A stretch of 7,962 bases of DNA from Chloroflexota bacterium (lineage in GTDB: Bacteria > Chloroflexota > Dehalococcoidia > SZUA-161): positions 1 to 7,962 of the forward strand of contig VGNW01000101.1 of the NCBI GenBank assembly GCA_016865955.1, given 5' to 3'. The notes under the pieces are model-generated. The model made no database searches. It was not told the origin of the DNA and saw only the letters and a list, made by a program, of their open reading frames with translations. Positions within the stretch are counted from its first letter, which is position 1; every line of letters begins with the position of its first letter. Position numbers and translations under genes: made by a program. Positions 1 to 6,371 of this stretch are shown here, one piece after another.

Positions 1-559
1 CTGGCAGATGGGCACGAAGGTCACCGTCGATTCAGCTACGCTGATGAACAAGGGGATGGAGATTATCGAGGCGCACTGGCTCTTCGGTGTGCCCTATCCC
101 CGGATAGATGTAGTGATTCATCCCCAGAGCATAATTCACTCCATGGTGGAGTTCGCCGACGGCTCGACCAAAGCTCAGTTGAGCCTGCCCGATATGAGGC
201 TGCCCATACAGTATGCGCTGACCTATCCCGAGCGCTGGGAAGGTCCGTTCAAGCCCGCAATTGATTTCACCAAACAAACCGCGCTCACGTTCGAGTCGGT
301 GGATTTGCAGAGGTTCCCCTGTCTGCGGATTGCACGCGAAGCTGCGGTGAAGGGCGGCACCTATCCCGCGGTGCTCAGCGCCGCCGACGAGGTTGCGATC
401 GATTTGTTTCTCAGAAAAAAAATCAATTTCCCCGCTATCCCCCAGCTTGTGGAAAGAACGCTGGAGCGCCATAATGTGATAAATAATCCTTCGCTGGAGG
501 ATATTATCGCTGCCGATGCCTGGGCTAGAGGTGTTGCTGCGGAGGAAGGTGTGAAGTAG
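1..559 (+). CDS. dxr: 1-deoxy-D-xylulose 5-phosphate reductoisomerase, 3' part
   Basis: DXR converts 1-deoxy-D-xylulose 5-phosphate to 2-C-methyl-D-erythritol 4-phosphate with NADPH and a divalent metal, the first committed step of the MEP isoprenoid pathway, in the cytoplasm. The gene enters from the left edge; the first whole codon is at base 2, and 185 residues remain before the TAG at 557-559. The fragment opens with WQMGTK, matching the active-site loop tryptophan (W212 of the E. coli enzyme). It continues with VDSAT and MNKGME, which hold the substrate and metal residues equivalent to S222, N227, K228 and E231. The IHPQSIIHSMV stretch and the SAADEVAI start of the C-terminal helical domain are also present. 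The remaining length fits the E. coli protein (398 aa) well, so only the NADPH-binding N-terminal half is missing, lost to the window edge and not to mutation. The ATG at base 8 is an internal methionine. rseP starts four bases after the stop, suggesting one operon. Confidence 0.96.
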   Translation, partial: WQMGTKVTVDSATLMNKGMEIIEAHWLFGVPYPRIDVVIHPQSIIHSMVEFADGSTKAQLSLPDMRLPIQYALTYPERWEGPFKPAIDFTKQTALTFESVDLQRFPCLRIAREAAVKGGTYPAVLSAADEVAIDLFLRKKINFPAIPQLVERTLERHNVINNPSLEDIIAADAWARGVAAEEGVK

Positions 560-563
560 GGAG

Positions 564-1628
564 ATGTCTGTTTTCATTACTCTAATATTGTTTCTGCTTA
601 TCCTGGGCGTGCTTGTCTTTGCCCACGAGATGGGGCATTTCGTAGCTGCCCGGATGGGCAAGATAAAGGTCGAGGAGTTTGGCTTTGGCTTCCCGCCCCG
701 GATTTTCGGCGTCAAGCGCGGCGAGACAATCTATTCGCTGAACTGGGTGCCGCTGGGCGGCTTCTGCAAGATGTTGGGCGAGGAAGACCCCAGCAAAGAG
801 GGAAGCTTTGCCAGCAAAAAAGCCTGGGTCAGACTGGGCGTTCTTTTTGCAGGGCCCTTTATGAACGCGGTGCTGCCCATAGTGCTGCTGACCGTAGCCT
901 TTATGGTGCCTCGGCAGGTAGTGGTGGGGGATGTGTTAATAGATGAGGTGGCTGCCGATTCGCCAGCCGCTGTGGCGGGTATAGAGACCGGCGATATTAT
1001 CTTGAGTATAAACGACCATGAAATTCAGAATATCGGCGATGTTATTTACGACATACACCTGAATATGGGCGAAGAGCTTACCTTCGTGTTGAAGAAAGCG
1101 GACGACAGCATAAAGGCGGTTACGGTGATACCCAGATGGAATCCTCCCGAAGGCGAGGGAGCAGTAGGCATAGCGCTGGCGATAGAAAACACATCGGAGG
1201 TGAGCCGGTCTTATGCCTTCTGGGAAGCGGTGCCTAAAAGCATCTCCAGCATCGGAGAGACCTTTGTCCTGATGAGGAACGAGATAAGAAGCTGGTTTGT
1301 GCAGAAGAAAGCACCTCAGGTAACGGGCCCCGTAGGCATCTTCCAGCTTACAGGCGAGGTCAGCGAGGCAGGGCCCTCCTATCTGATACAGTTTGCTGCC
1401 TTCCTCAGCATAAACCTGGCGATAGTCAACCTGCTGCCGCTGCCGGCGCTCGATGGCGGCAGGATTGTATTCATTTTGATTGAGGTAGCGAGACGGGGCA
1501 AGCGGGTCTCGCCGCGCACCGAAGGCTTGATTCATATGGTAGGCTTTGCCATGTTGATCGGACTGATACTGGTCATCAGCTATTTCGATATACTGCGCGC
1601 TATTAGAGGGGAGAGCCTGACGCCATGA
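564..1628 (+). CDS. rseP: Site-2 intramembrane zinc metalloprotease, RseP family (M50B)
   Basis: This is a 354-aa membrane protease of the S2P/RseP family, which cuts transmembrane segments, typically of anti-sigma factors, and clears remnant signal peptides. A hydrophobic first helix (residues 3-20) leads into the HEMGH zinc motif (21-25). A second hydrophobic segment spans about 90-115. A single PDZ domain covers about 118-205, with the GDIILSIND core near 143-151. The TGPVGI motif is at 254-259, and NLLPLPALDGGR (289-300) supplies the third zinc ligand, D297. A last membrane helix spans about 322-342. One PDZ domain is the usual form outside gamma-proteobacteria, which have two. The ATG at 564 is the only reasonable start: an in-frame TGA lies at 552-554, and the first helix and HExxH follow at once. 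No well-spaced Shine-Dalgarno is seen (GGAAGG at 544-549 is far, GGGAG at 559-563 abuts the start), so coupling to dxr translation is likely. The substrate cannot be told from here. Confidence 0.95.
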   Translation: MSVFITLILFLLILGVLVFAHEMGHFVAARMGKIKVEEFGFGFPPRIFGVKRGETIYSLNWVPLGGFCKMLGEEDPSKEGSFASKKAWVRLGVLFAGPFMNAVLPIVLLTVAFMVPRQVVVGDVLIDEVAADSPAAVAGIETGDIILSINDHEIQNIGDVIYDIHLNMGEELTFVLKKADDSIKAVTVIPRWNPPEGEGAVGIALAIENTSEVSRSYAFWEAVPKSISSIGETFVLMRNEIRSWFVQKKAPQVTGPVGIFQLTGEVSEAGPSYLIQFAAFLSINLAIVNLLPLPALDGGRIVFILIEVARRGKRVSPRTEGLIHMVGFAMLIGLILVISYFDILRAIRGESLTP

Positions 1629-2674
1629 TGAAGCGCCGCGCCTCGAAGGTAATCAGGGTTGGCACCGTGGAAATCGGCGGCGCAGAGCCCGTCGTGGTGC
1701 AGTCGATGACCAAGACCGATACCCGCGATGTGAAGGCTACGGTCAGGCAGATTCGCCGGCTTGAGGAATGCGGCTGCGAGATAGTGCGGGTGGCGGTGCC
1801 CGACGCGGATGCAGCCAAGGCTATTGTTGACATAAAGAAGAAGATTGCTATACCTCTGATTGCCGATATTCACTTCGACTACCGTCTGGCTCTGGAGTCT
1901 CTGAAGTCGGGCGCAGACGGGCTGAGGCTGAACCCGGGCAATATCAGCGACCCCGACCGTATCACCATGGTCGTGCGCGCTGCTAAAGAGAGAATGGTTC
2001 CCATTCGAATAGGCGTCAATGCCGGCAGCATGCCCCGGGCTTCCGAAGGCAGAGGCTCGGTGGTGCAGCGTATGGTCGCTGCTGCCATGGAGGAAATCAG
2101 GCTGCTGGAGAGCCTTGACTTCGACTTAATCAAGGTCTCGCTGAAGGCATTCGATGTGCCTACCACAGTTGAGGCGTATCAGGCGATTGCGCAGAAGATG
2201 CCCTATCCGCTGCATCTGGGTATCACCGAGGCTGGTTTGCCATGGGCGGGCGCTATCCGTAGCGCGGTGGGTCTTGGCGTACTGCTTTATGATGGCATCG
2301 GGGACACGATGAGGGTATCGCTGACCACCTCCGATGCCTGCAAGGAAGTTGAGGCTGCATACGAGATATTGAAGTCGCTGAAGCTGAGGGAGCATGGACC
2401 GACGCTGGTAAGCTGTCCCTCCTGCGGGCGCTCCGAGACCGAAATTGTGAGGCTGGCTCAGACGGTGGAGCGGCGTCTAAAGAAGGTGCAGAAGCCGGTT
2501 AAGGTGGCTGTGATGGGGTGTGTGGTGAACGGACCCGGCGAGGCTAAGGACGCTGATGTGGGCATAGCCTGCGGCAAAGGCAGGGGCGTTATCTTCCGCA
2601 AAGGCGATAAAGTCCGCACCGTTGAAGAACCCGATTTTCTCGAAGCATTGATGGCAGAGGTGGATAGAATCTAA
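1625..2674 (+). CDS. ispG: 4-hydroxy-3-methylbut-2-en-1-yl diphosphate synthase (IspG/GcpE)
   Basis: IspG reductively opens the cyclic diphosphate MEcPP to HMBPP, the penultimate MEP-pathway step, using a [4Fe-4S] cluster and an electron donor such as ferredoxin or flavodoxin. The 349-aa protein has a TIM-barrel part (to about residue 250; RLNPGNI at 101-107, LLYDGIGDTMRVSL at 220-233) and a C-terminal cluster domain. The cluster ligands are visible: C264 and C267 in SCPSCGR, C299 in MGCVVNGPGEA, and E306 as the fourth ligand (E. coli C270, C273, C305, E312). The length fits the short bacterial form without the insertion domain seen in plants and some bacteria. The ATG overlaps the rseP stop as ATGA (1625-1628), pointing to translational coupling; a purine-rich AGAGGGGAG lies at 1605-1613. 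A second ATG directly follows, so the start could be one codon later. With dxr two genes upstream, this is a partial MEP cluster. Confidence 0.97.
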   Translation: MMKRRASKVIRVGTVEIGGAEPVVVQSMTKTDTRDVKATVRQIRRLEECGCEIVRVAVPDADAAKAIVDIKKKIAIPLIADIHFDYRLALESLKSGADGLRLNPGNISDPDRITMVVRAAKERMVPIRIGVNAGSMPRASEGRGSVVQRMVAAAMEEIRLLESLDFDLIKVSLKAFDVPTTVEAYQAIAQKMPYPLHLGITEAGLPWAGAIRSAVGLGVLLYDGIGDTMRVSLTTSDACKEVEAAYEILKSLKLREHGPTLVSCPSCGRSETEIVRLAQTVERRLKKVQKPVKVAVMGCVVNGPGEAKDADVGIACGKGRGVIFRKGDKVRTVEEPDFLEALMAEVDRI

Positions 2675-2676
2675 AT

Positions 2677-2690
2677 ATCTCTTTAGAGAT
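2677..2690. repeat. Small inverted repeat in the ispG-proS gap
   Basis: ATCTCT and AGAGAT flank a central TT just after the ispG stop, directly upstream of the proS ribosome binding site. As RNA this gives at most a four- to five-pair AU-rich stem, with no T-run after it, so it is not a convincing terminator. It might weakly affect proS translation or be chance. Confidence 0.3.
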
Positions 2691-2691
2691 T

Positions 2692-2695
2692 GAGG
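2692..2695 (+). promoter_or_regulatory. proS ribosome binding site
   Basis: GAGG lies six bases before the ATG at 2702, a normal Shine-Dalgarno distance. It favours that start over the out-of-frame ATG at 2698-2700. Confidence 0.6.
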
Positions 2696-2701
2696 TAATG
2701 T

Positions 2702-4396
2702 ATGCGTCTATCAAAGCTGTTCGGTAAGACTTTAAGGGAGGTGACGGCGGAGGCGGAGTTGCCCAGCCACCAGCTTTTGCTCAAGGCGGGGATGATTTAT
2801 CAGGTGACGGCAGGGGTATATTCCTATCTGCCGCTGGGGTGGCGGGCGCTGCGCAAGCTGGAGCAGATTATCCGTGAGGAGATGGACGCCGCCGGCGGGC
2901 AGGAGGTGCATCTGGCGGTGCTGCAGCCCTTTGAGTGGTGGCAGGACAGCGGTCGCGACCTCGCCTTCGGGCAGTCGCTGTTCACTCTGTTCGACCGCCG
3001 CGAGCGCAAGCTGGCGCTGGGTCCCACTCACGAGGAGATGGTAACCGATATGGCGCGGCGCAATGTCAAAAGCTACCGCGATTTGCCTATGATGGTCTAC
3101 CAGATTCAGACCAAGTTCCGCGATGAGCCGCGTCCCCGCGGCGGACTGGTCAGAGTGCGCGAGTTCACTATGAAGGACGCTTACAGCTTCGATGCAGATG
3201 CCGCAGGACTCGATATCAGCTATAAAAAGGTGGTTCAGGCATACAAAAATATCTATGCCCGCTGCGGACTAAAAGCTATGCTAATCGAAGCCGATAGCGG
3301 TGCTATCGGCGGCAAGGACTCCCACGAGTTCATGGTGGCAACCGAAATAGGTGAGGATGAGATTATATACTGCGGGAAATGCGCCTGCGCCGCCAACGCA
3401 GAGCGCGCCGGCTTTGTCAAAGAAAAGCTGCCTGATGAGAAACCTCTACCATTGCTTGAGGTGGCTACGCCCGGTGCCAAGACTATCGAGGAGGTGGCAA
3501 ACCTTCTCGGAATCCCCAAGAATCGCACTATCAAGGCGGTTTTCTATTCCGCAGACGGAGAACCGGTATTCGTCATCATCAGGGGCGACCTCGATGTAAA
3601 CGAAGTGAAGCTCAAGAATGCCCTGAAGGTCTCCGAACTGAGGCTGGCTAACGATGAGGAGGTTAAGGCTGCAGGACTGGTGGCAGGTTCAGCCTCGGCA
3701 ATAGGTCTCAAGGGCGTGAAGATTGTAGCCGACGACTCGATAACAACCGGGCACAACTTCGTAGTCGGCGCCAACAGGAATGGCTATCATCTCAAGAACG
3801 CTAACTATCCTCGAGACTTCAAGGCGGATATTATCACAGACATCGCCCAGGCTAAAGCTGGCTACCATTGCGCTCAGTGCGGCAGCAGGCTGCTGTCGGA
3901 GCGCGGCATTGAAATCGGGCACGTGTTCAAGCTGGGCACCGTGTTCAGCGAAAAGCAGGGCGCTTTATATATAGACCGCGACGGAGTTCAGAAGCCGCTG
4001 GTCATGGGCTGCTACGGCATAGGCGTGGGCAGGCTGCTGGCGGCGGTTATCGAGCAAAACCATGATGACAAGGGAATCATCTGGCCTGTTTCGGTCGCGC
4101 CTTACACGGTTTATCTCTGCGCTCTAGGCATGGATGATGAAGCCGTTGCCTCGGCTGCGGAGAAGCTGTATCGGGAGCTTTGCGCTTCGGGAATCGAGGT
4201 GATTTACGACGACCGCAACGAGTCGCCGGGCGTAAAATTCAACGATGCAGATTTGCTCGGCATACCCGTGAGGCTCACCTTAAGCAAGCGCACCCTGAAG
4301 TCAATTAGTGCTGAGGTGAAACTGCGCCGGGATAAAGACGCAGTGCTTGTCCCTTTAAGCCAGATTGAGGTGAAGCTGCAAACTCTCCTGAAATAG
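2702..4396 (+). CDS. proS: Proline--tRNA ligase (bacterial type with editing domain)
   Basis: This class II synthetase charges tRNA-Pro with proline and, through its inserted YbaK-like domain, hydrolyses mischarged Ala-tRNA-Pro. At 564 aa it has the usual length of the bacterial (ProS type 1) form. Motif 1 lies near residues 38-66 (GVYSYLPLGWRALRK). GPTHEEMVT is at 108-116. Motif 2 covers 139-163, ending in REFTMKDAYSF. ADSGAIGG is at 197-204. The editing insertion runs from about 225 to 385, with RTIKAVFY (275-282) carrying the conserved lysine K278, and HNFVVGANRNGYH (351-363). IEIGHVFKLGT follows at 403-413, then motif 3 GCYGIGVGRLLAA (436-448). The anticodon-binding domain fills about 465-564 with DDRNESPGVKFNDADLLGIP. 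Two CxxC pairs (C224/C227 and C390/C393) flank the editing insertion and could bind zinc. It is probably the last gene of the dxr-rseP-ispG-proS operon. Confidence 0.97.
   Translation: MRLSKLFGKTLREVTAEAELPSHQLLLKAGMIYQVTAGVYSYLPLGWRALRKLEQIIREEMDAAGGQEVHLAVLQPFEWWQDSGRDLAFGQSLFTLFDRRERKLALGPTHEEMVTDMARRNVKSYRDLPMMVYQIQTKFRDEPRPRGGLVRVREFTMKDAYSFDADAAGLDISYKKVVQAYKNIYARCGLKAMLIEADSGAIGGKDSHEFMVATEIGEDEIIYCGKCACAANAERAGFVKEKLPDEKPLPLLEVATPGAKTIEEVANLLGIPKNRTIKAVFYSADGEPVFVIIRGDLDVNEVKLKNALKVSELRLANDEEVKAAGLVAGSASAIGLKGVKIVADDSITTGHNFVVGANRNGYHLKNANYPRDFKADIITDIAQAKAGYHCAQCGSRLLSERGIEIGHVFKLGTVFSEKQGALYIDRDGVQKPLVMGCYGIGVGRLLAAVIEQNHDDKGIIWPVSVAPYTVYLCALGMDDEAVASAAEKLYRELCASGIEVIYDDRNESPGVKFNDADLLGIPVRLTLSKRTLKSISAEVKLRRDKDAVLVPLSQIEVKLQTLLK
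3290..3310. repeat. Perfect 9-bp inverted repeat inside proS
   Basis: GCCGATAGC and GCTATCGGC are separated by GGT and would form a strong RNA or cruciform hairpin. It sits in the codons for the conserved ADSGAIGG motif, so amino-acid constraint may explain much of it. No T-run follows, so it is not a terminator. Confidence 0.55.
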
Positions 4397-4423
4397 CATA
4401 GAATAACGTTCCTCGCACAGGGG

Positions 4424-4452
4424 TTGCATTATGGCGTAAAAAGTGCTATAGT
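4424..4452 (+). promoter_or_regulatory. Predicted sigma-70-type promoter of the nusA operon
   Basis: A -10 box TATAGT (4447-4452; five of six to consensus) lies 17 bases after TTGCAT (4424-4429; only TTG of the -35 consensus matches). The 17-base spacer is optimal. The predicted transcription start is near A4459. It sits in the only sizeable gap of the window, at the boundary between the isoprenoid/proS cluster and nusA, which supports it. The -35 box is weak. Confidence 0.6.
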
Positions 4453-4476
4453 GCCCTCAGTACAGGCTGTTTTCTT

Positions 4477-4499
4477 AAGTGGGTTCCACCCACTTTTTT
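4477..4499 (+). terminator. Intrinsic terminator / attenuator in the nusA leader
   Basis: AAGTGGGT (4477-4484) and ACCCACTT (4488-4495) form a perfect 8-bp stem around a TCC loop, and six T run through 4494-4499. The opposite strand has no T-run after the hairpin, so it acts on + strand transcripts only. It would end read-through from proS, but it also lies downstream of the predicted nusA promoter and about 20 bases from its start, and upstream of nusA. It must therefore also limit nusA transcription, which is the layout of an attenuator. From what is known, Bacillus subtilis nusA is autoregulated by NusA-dependent termination in its operon leader; that the same holds here is inference. No clear competing antiterminator stem was found by eye. 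Confidence 0.8.
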
Positions 4500-4525
4500 G
4501 TTAGTTCAGGGGGAGCGAGGGTAAC

Positions 4526-4532
4526 AAGGAGG
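4526..4532 (+). promoter_or_regulatory. nusA ribosome binding site
   Basis: AAGGAGG is a near-perfect Shine-Dalgarno ten bases before the ATG at 4543, slightly long but acceptable. It lies downstream of the leader terminator, so the terminator stem does not occlude it. Confidence 0.75.
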
Positions 4533-4542
4533 ATAGTGCTGG

Positions 4543-6024
4543 ATGAAGACTGATTTCATACTGGCTATCACTCAACTGGCAGCGGAGAGAAACCTGCCCA
4601 AAGAGGTGGTTTTCTCTGCGGTGGAAGCTGCGCTTGTATCTGCATTCAAGAAGGACGAGCACGGCGCGCAGCACAATATATCGGTAAAGATAAACCCTGT
4701 CAGCGGCGATGTCAGGGTATTCACTTTGAGAACGGTAGTGGAAAAACCGGCTGATATCTACAGGGAGATATCCTTAGCGGATGCCCACAAAATCAAAAAA
4801 GACGCCCAGTTAGGCGATACGCTTGCTATCGAGTCCAAGGAGTTCCAGCCCGGCAGAATCGCAGCCCAAACTGCGAAGCAGGTAGTATTGCAGCGCCTCC
4901 GCGAAGCGGAGCGTGAATTCATATTCGGAGAGTATGCCGATAAAGAGGGAGATATAGTCAGCGGTGTGGTACAGCGAGTGGAGCCCAAGCAGGCGGTAAT
5001 CGACCTGGGCAAGACGGAGGGCGTGCTGCCGTTTTCGGAACAGATGAGGACGGAGCGCTATCGCCTGGGGCAAAGGCTCAGGCTGTACCTGCTCGAGGTT
5101 AATAAGACAAATAAGGGGCCGAAGCTCGTATTATCGCGTTCTCATCCCAATCTTGTGCGCCGCCTGTTCGAGCTTGAAGTTCCGGAAATCAGCAGCGGCA
5201 TCGTGGAGATAAAGGCGGTGGCGCGTGAAGCCGGATTCCGCAGCAAGGTGGCAGTGTCCGCGACACAGGAGGGCGTTGACCCTGTCGGCTCGTGTGTGGG
5301 GATGCGGGGTGTAAGGATTCAAAACATAGTGAATGAGCTCGGCAGCGAGCGCATAGATGTAATTCAATGGCACCCTCAGGCGAAGGTATTTATAGCTAAC
5401 TCTCTGAGTCCCGCCCAGGTCGTGGGCGTGGACATAAACGAGGAGGAAAAATCGGCAGTAGTGGTTGTGCCGGATAATCAGCTTTCGCTGGCGATAGGCA
5501 AAGAGGGGCAGAATGCCAGGCTGGCGGCGAAGCTGACCGGCTGGAAGATAGACATCAAGAGCGCTAGCGTAGCCGATGCTGAAAAGAAGGCTCGGGCTGA
5601 GAAAGAGGCTCCGGCAGTGGAGGCTGTGGCTGTTGCGGAGCCTGTAACTAAACCGAGGAAAGCCGCAGCCAAGGTCAAAGAGCCGGAGGTGGAGGTAAAG
5701 GGGCCAGCGGTTAAGGAGGAGGTAGCGGTCGCCGATATCCTTCCTAAGATTGAAGAGAAACCGGAGGTGCCTGAAGAAGCTGAAGAGGAAGAAGAGGTAG
5801 TTCTTTATGAGGCTCCTCCTGAAGTTGAGGTTCCGTCGGCGAAAGCACAGATTCGCTTTGCCGAGGATATTTTCGCTGCGAAGCCCGATAAGGTCGATTT
5901 GAAGAAAAAGGATAAGAAGAAGAAGTCAGGCAAGGAAGATAAGCTGGAGGGGGGCAAAGTCAAAAAGATAAAGAAACACCGTGCGCTTGAAGTCGAAGAC
6001 CTTGAGGAAGAGCTTGGGGAGTAG
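4543..6024 (+). CDS. nusA: Transcription termination/antitermination factor NusA, with long charged C-terminal tail
   Basis: NusA binds RNA polymerase and nascent RNA, promoting pausing and intrinsic termination and taking part in rRNA antitermination. The order is standard: N-terminal polymerase-binding domain (about residues 1-125), S1 domain (about 134-200, EGDIVSGVVQRVEPKQ), KH1 (about 225-280, with SCVGMRGVRIQNI) and KH2 (about 300-345, with LAIGKEGQNARLAAKLTGW holding the GxxG loop). A typical NusA without acidic repeats would stop near residue 345-370. This one continues to 493 with a low-complexity tail: Ala/Glu/Lys/Pro/Val-rich (345-410), an acidic block EEAEEEEEVV (411-420), the hydrophobic patch RFAEDIF (438-444), then a lysine-rich block (454-479) and an acidic end. 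The tail does not resemble the two acidic-repeat domains of E. coli NusA. It heads the nusA-ylxR-infB operon behind its own leader; rimP is not upstream. Confidence 0.97.
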   Translation: MKTDFILAITQLAAERNLPKEVVFSAVEAALVSAFKKDEHGAQHNISVKINPVSGDVRVFTLRTVVEKPADIYREISLADAHKIKKDAQLGDTLAIESKEFQPGRIAAQTAKQVVLQRLREAEREFIFGEYADKEGDIVSGVVQRVEPKQAVIDLGKTEGVLPFSEQMRTERYRLGQRLRLYLLEVNKTNKGPKLVLSRSHPNLVRRLFELEVPEISSGIVEIKAVAREAGFRSKVAVSATQEGVDPVGSCVGMRGVRIQNIVNELGSERIDVIQWHPQAKVFIANSLSPAQVVGVDINEEEKSAVVVVPDNQLSLAIGKEGQNARLAAKLTGWKIDIKSASVADAEKKARAEKEAPAVEAVAVAEPVTKPRKAAAKVKEPEVEVKGPAVKEEVAVADILPKIEEKPEVPEEAEEEEEVVLYEAPPEVEVPSAKAQIRFAEDIFAAKPDKVDLKKKDKKKKSGKEDKLEGGKVKKIKKHRALEVEDLEEELGE

Positions 6025-6032
6025 CGCTGTAT

Positions 6033-6371
6033 ATGTCGGTGCCTCAGAGACGTTCCAGGCATGTTCCCGAGCGTACCTGTTTTGCCTGTCAACGCAAGAG
6101 AGCGAAATGGGAACTGGTTAGAATAGTCAGGACGCCTCAGGGTAATCTGGAGATAGACAGCAGGGGTAAAAAAGCAGGACGGGGCGCTTACCTCTGCAAA
6201 CTGCGGGGGTGCTGGGAATCGGGGCTGATAAAAAAGAGACTGGCGCATGTTTTGAAGACGGAGATAAGTCCGGAACAGCGCGCCGAACTTTTGGAATATG
6301 GCAGGGCTTTTCCTGCGGACGCAGAAGGCTGTTCAGAGCTTAGTGAAAAGAGGCTTGTGAATGAAGCGTGA
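6033..6371 (+). CDS. ylxR: YlxR/RnpM family RNA-binding protein
   Basis: This 112-aa protein belongs to the YlxR family (DUF448), small basic nucleic-acid binders encoded between nusA and infB; the B. subtilis member, renamed RnpM, binds RNase P RNA and modulates its activity. Family marks are RTCFACQRKR (14-23), ELVRIV (27-32), a central D42, and the signature GRGAYLC (49-55). Four cysteines, C16, C19, C55 and C60, sit where a metal site would be possible. About 25 residues after the core (from about 88) form a less conserved C-terminal extension. It starts eight bases after the nusA stop; a GGGGAG at 6016-6021 lies eleven bases before the ATG. The end overlaps infB by 11 bases. The L7Ae-like ylxQ gene found next to ylxR in many Firmicutes is not here. 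Confidence 0.93.
   Translation: MSVPQRRSRHVPERTCFACQRKRAKWELVRIVRTPQGNLEIDSRGKKAGRGAYLCKLRGCWESGLIKKRLAHVLKTEISPEQRAELLEYGRAFPADAEGCSELSEKRLVNEA
6349..6353 (+). promoter_or_regulatory. infB ribosome binding site inside ylxR
   Basis: AGAGG ends seven bases before the ATG at 6361. It decides the infB start, since an ATG with good spacing in the right frame is found here, eleven bases before the ylxR end, and translation is probably coupled. Confidence 0.65.

Noticed and set aside
32..715. 227-codon open frame on the - strand across the dxr-rseP junction
   Set aside because: It lies opposite strongly conserved coding sequence on the + strand and shows no recognisable domain.
936..1535. 199-codon open frame on the - strand within rseP
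   Set aside because: It is antisense to conserved RseP sequence, including the PDZ and LDG motifs, with no family resemblance of its own.
4397..4542. Riboswitch or tRNA-responsive T-box in the nusA leader
   Set aside because: The leader before the terminator is only about 20 bases, too short for an aptamer or T-box, and no such conserved motif is visible.
4479..4554. Possible GTG-initiated leader peptide frame running through the terminator into nusA
   Set aside because: There is no Shine-Dalgarno before it, the start lies within the terminator stem, and no run of regulatory codons is present.
4897..4911. CTCCGC/GCGGAG hairpin in nusA
   Set aside because: It is only 6 bp, lies within the conserved NusA coding region, has no T-run, and is of a size expected by chance.
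5805..6248. 147-codon open frame on the - strand across nusA-ylxR
   Set aside because: Its Ser/Phe-rich part is the complement of the lysine and glutamate codons of the NusA tail.
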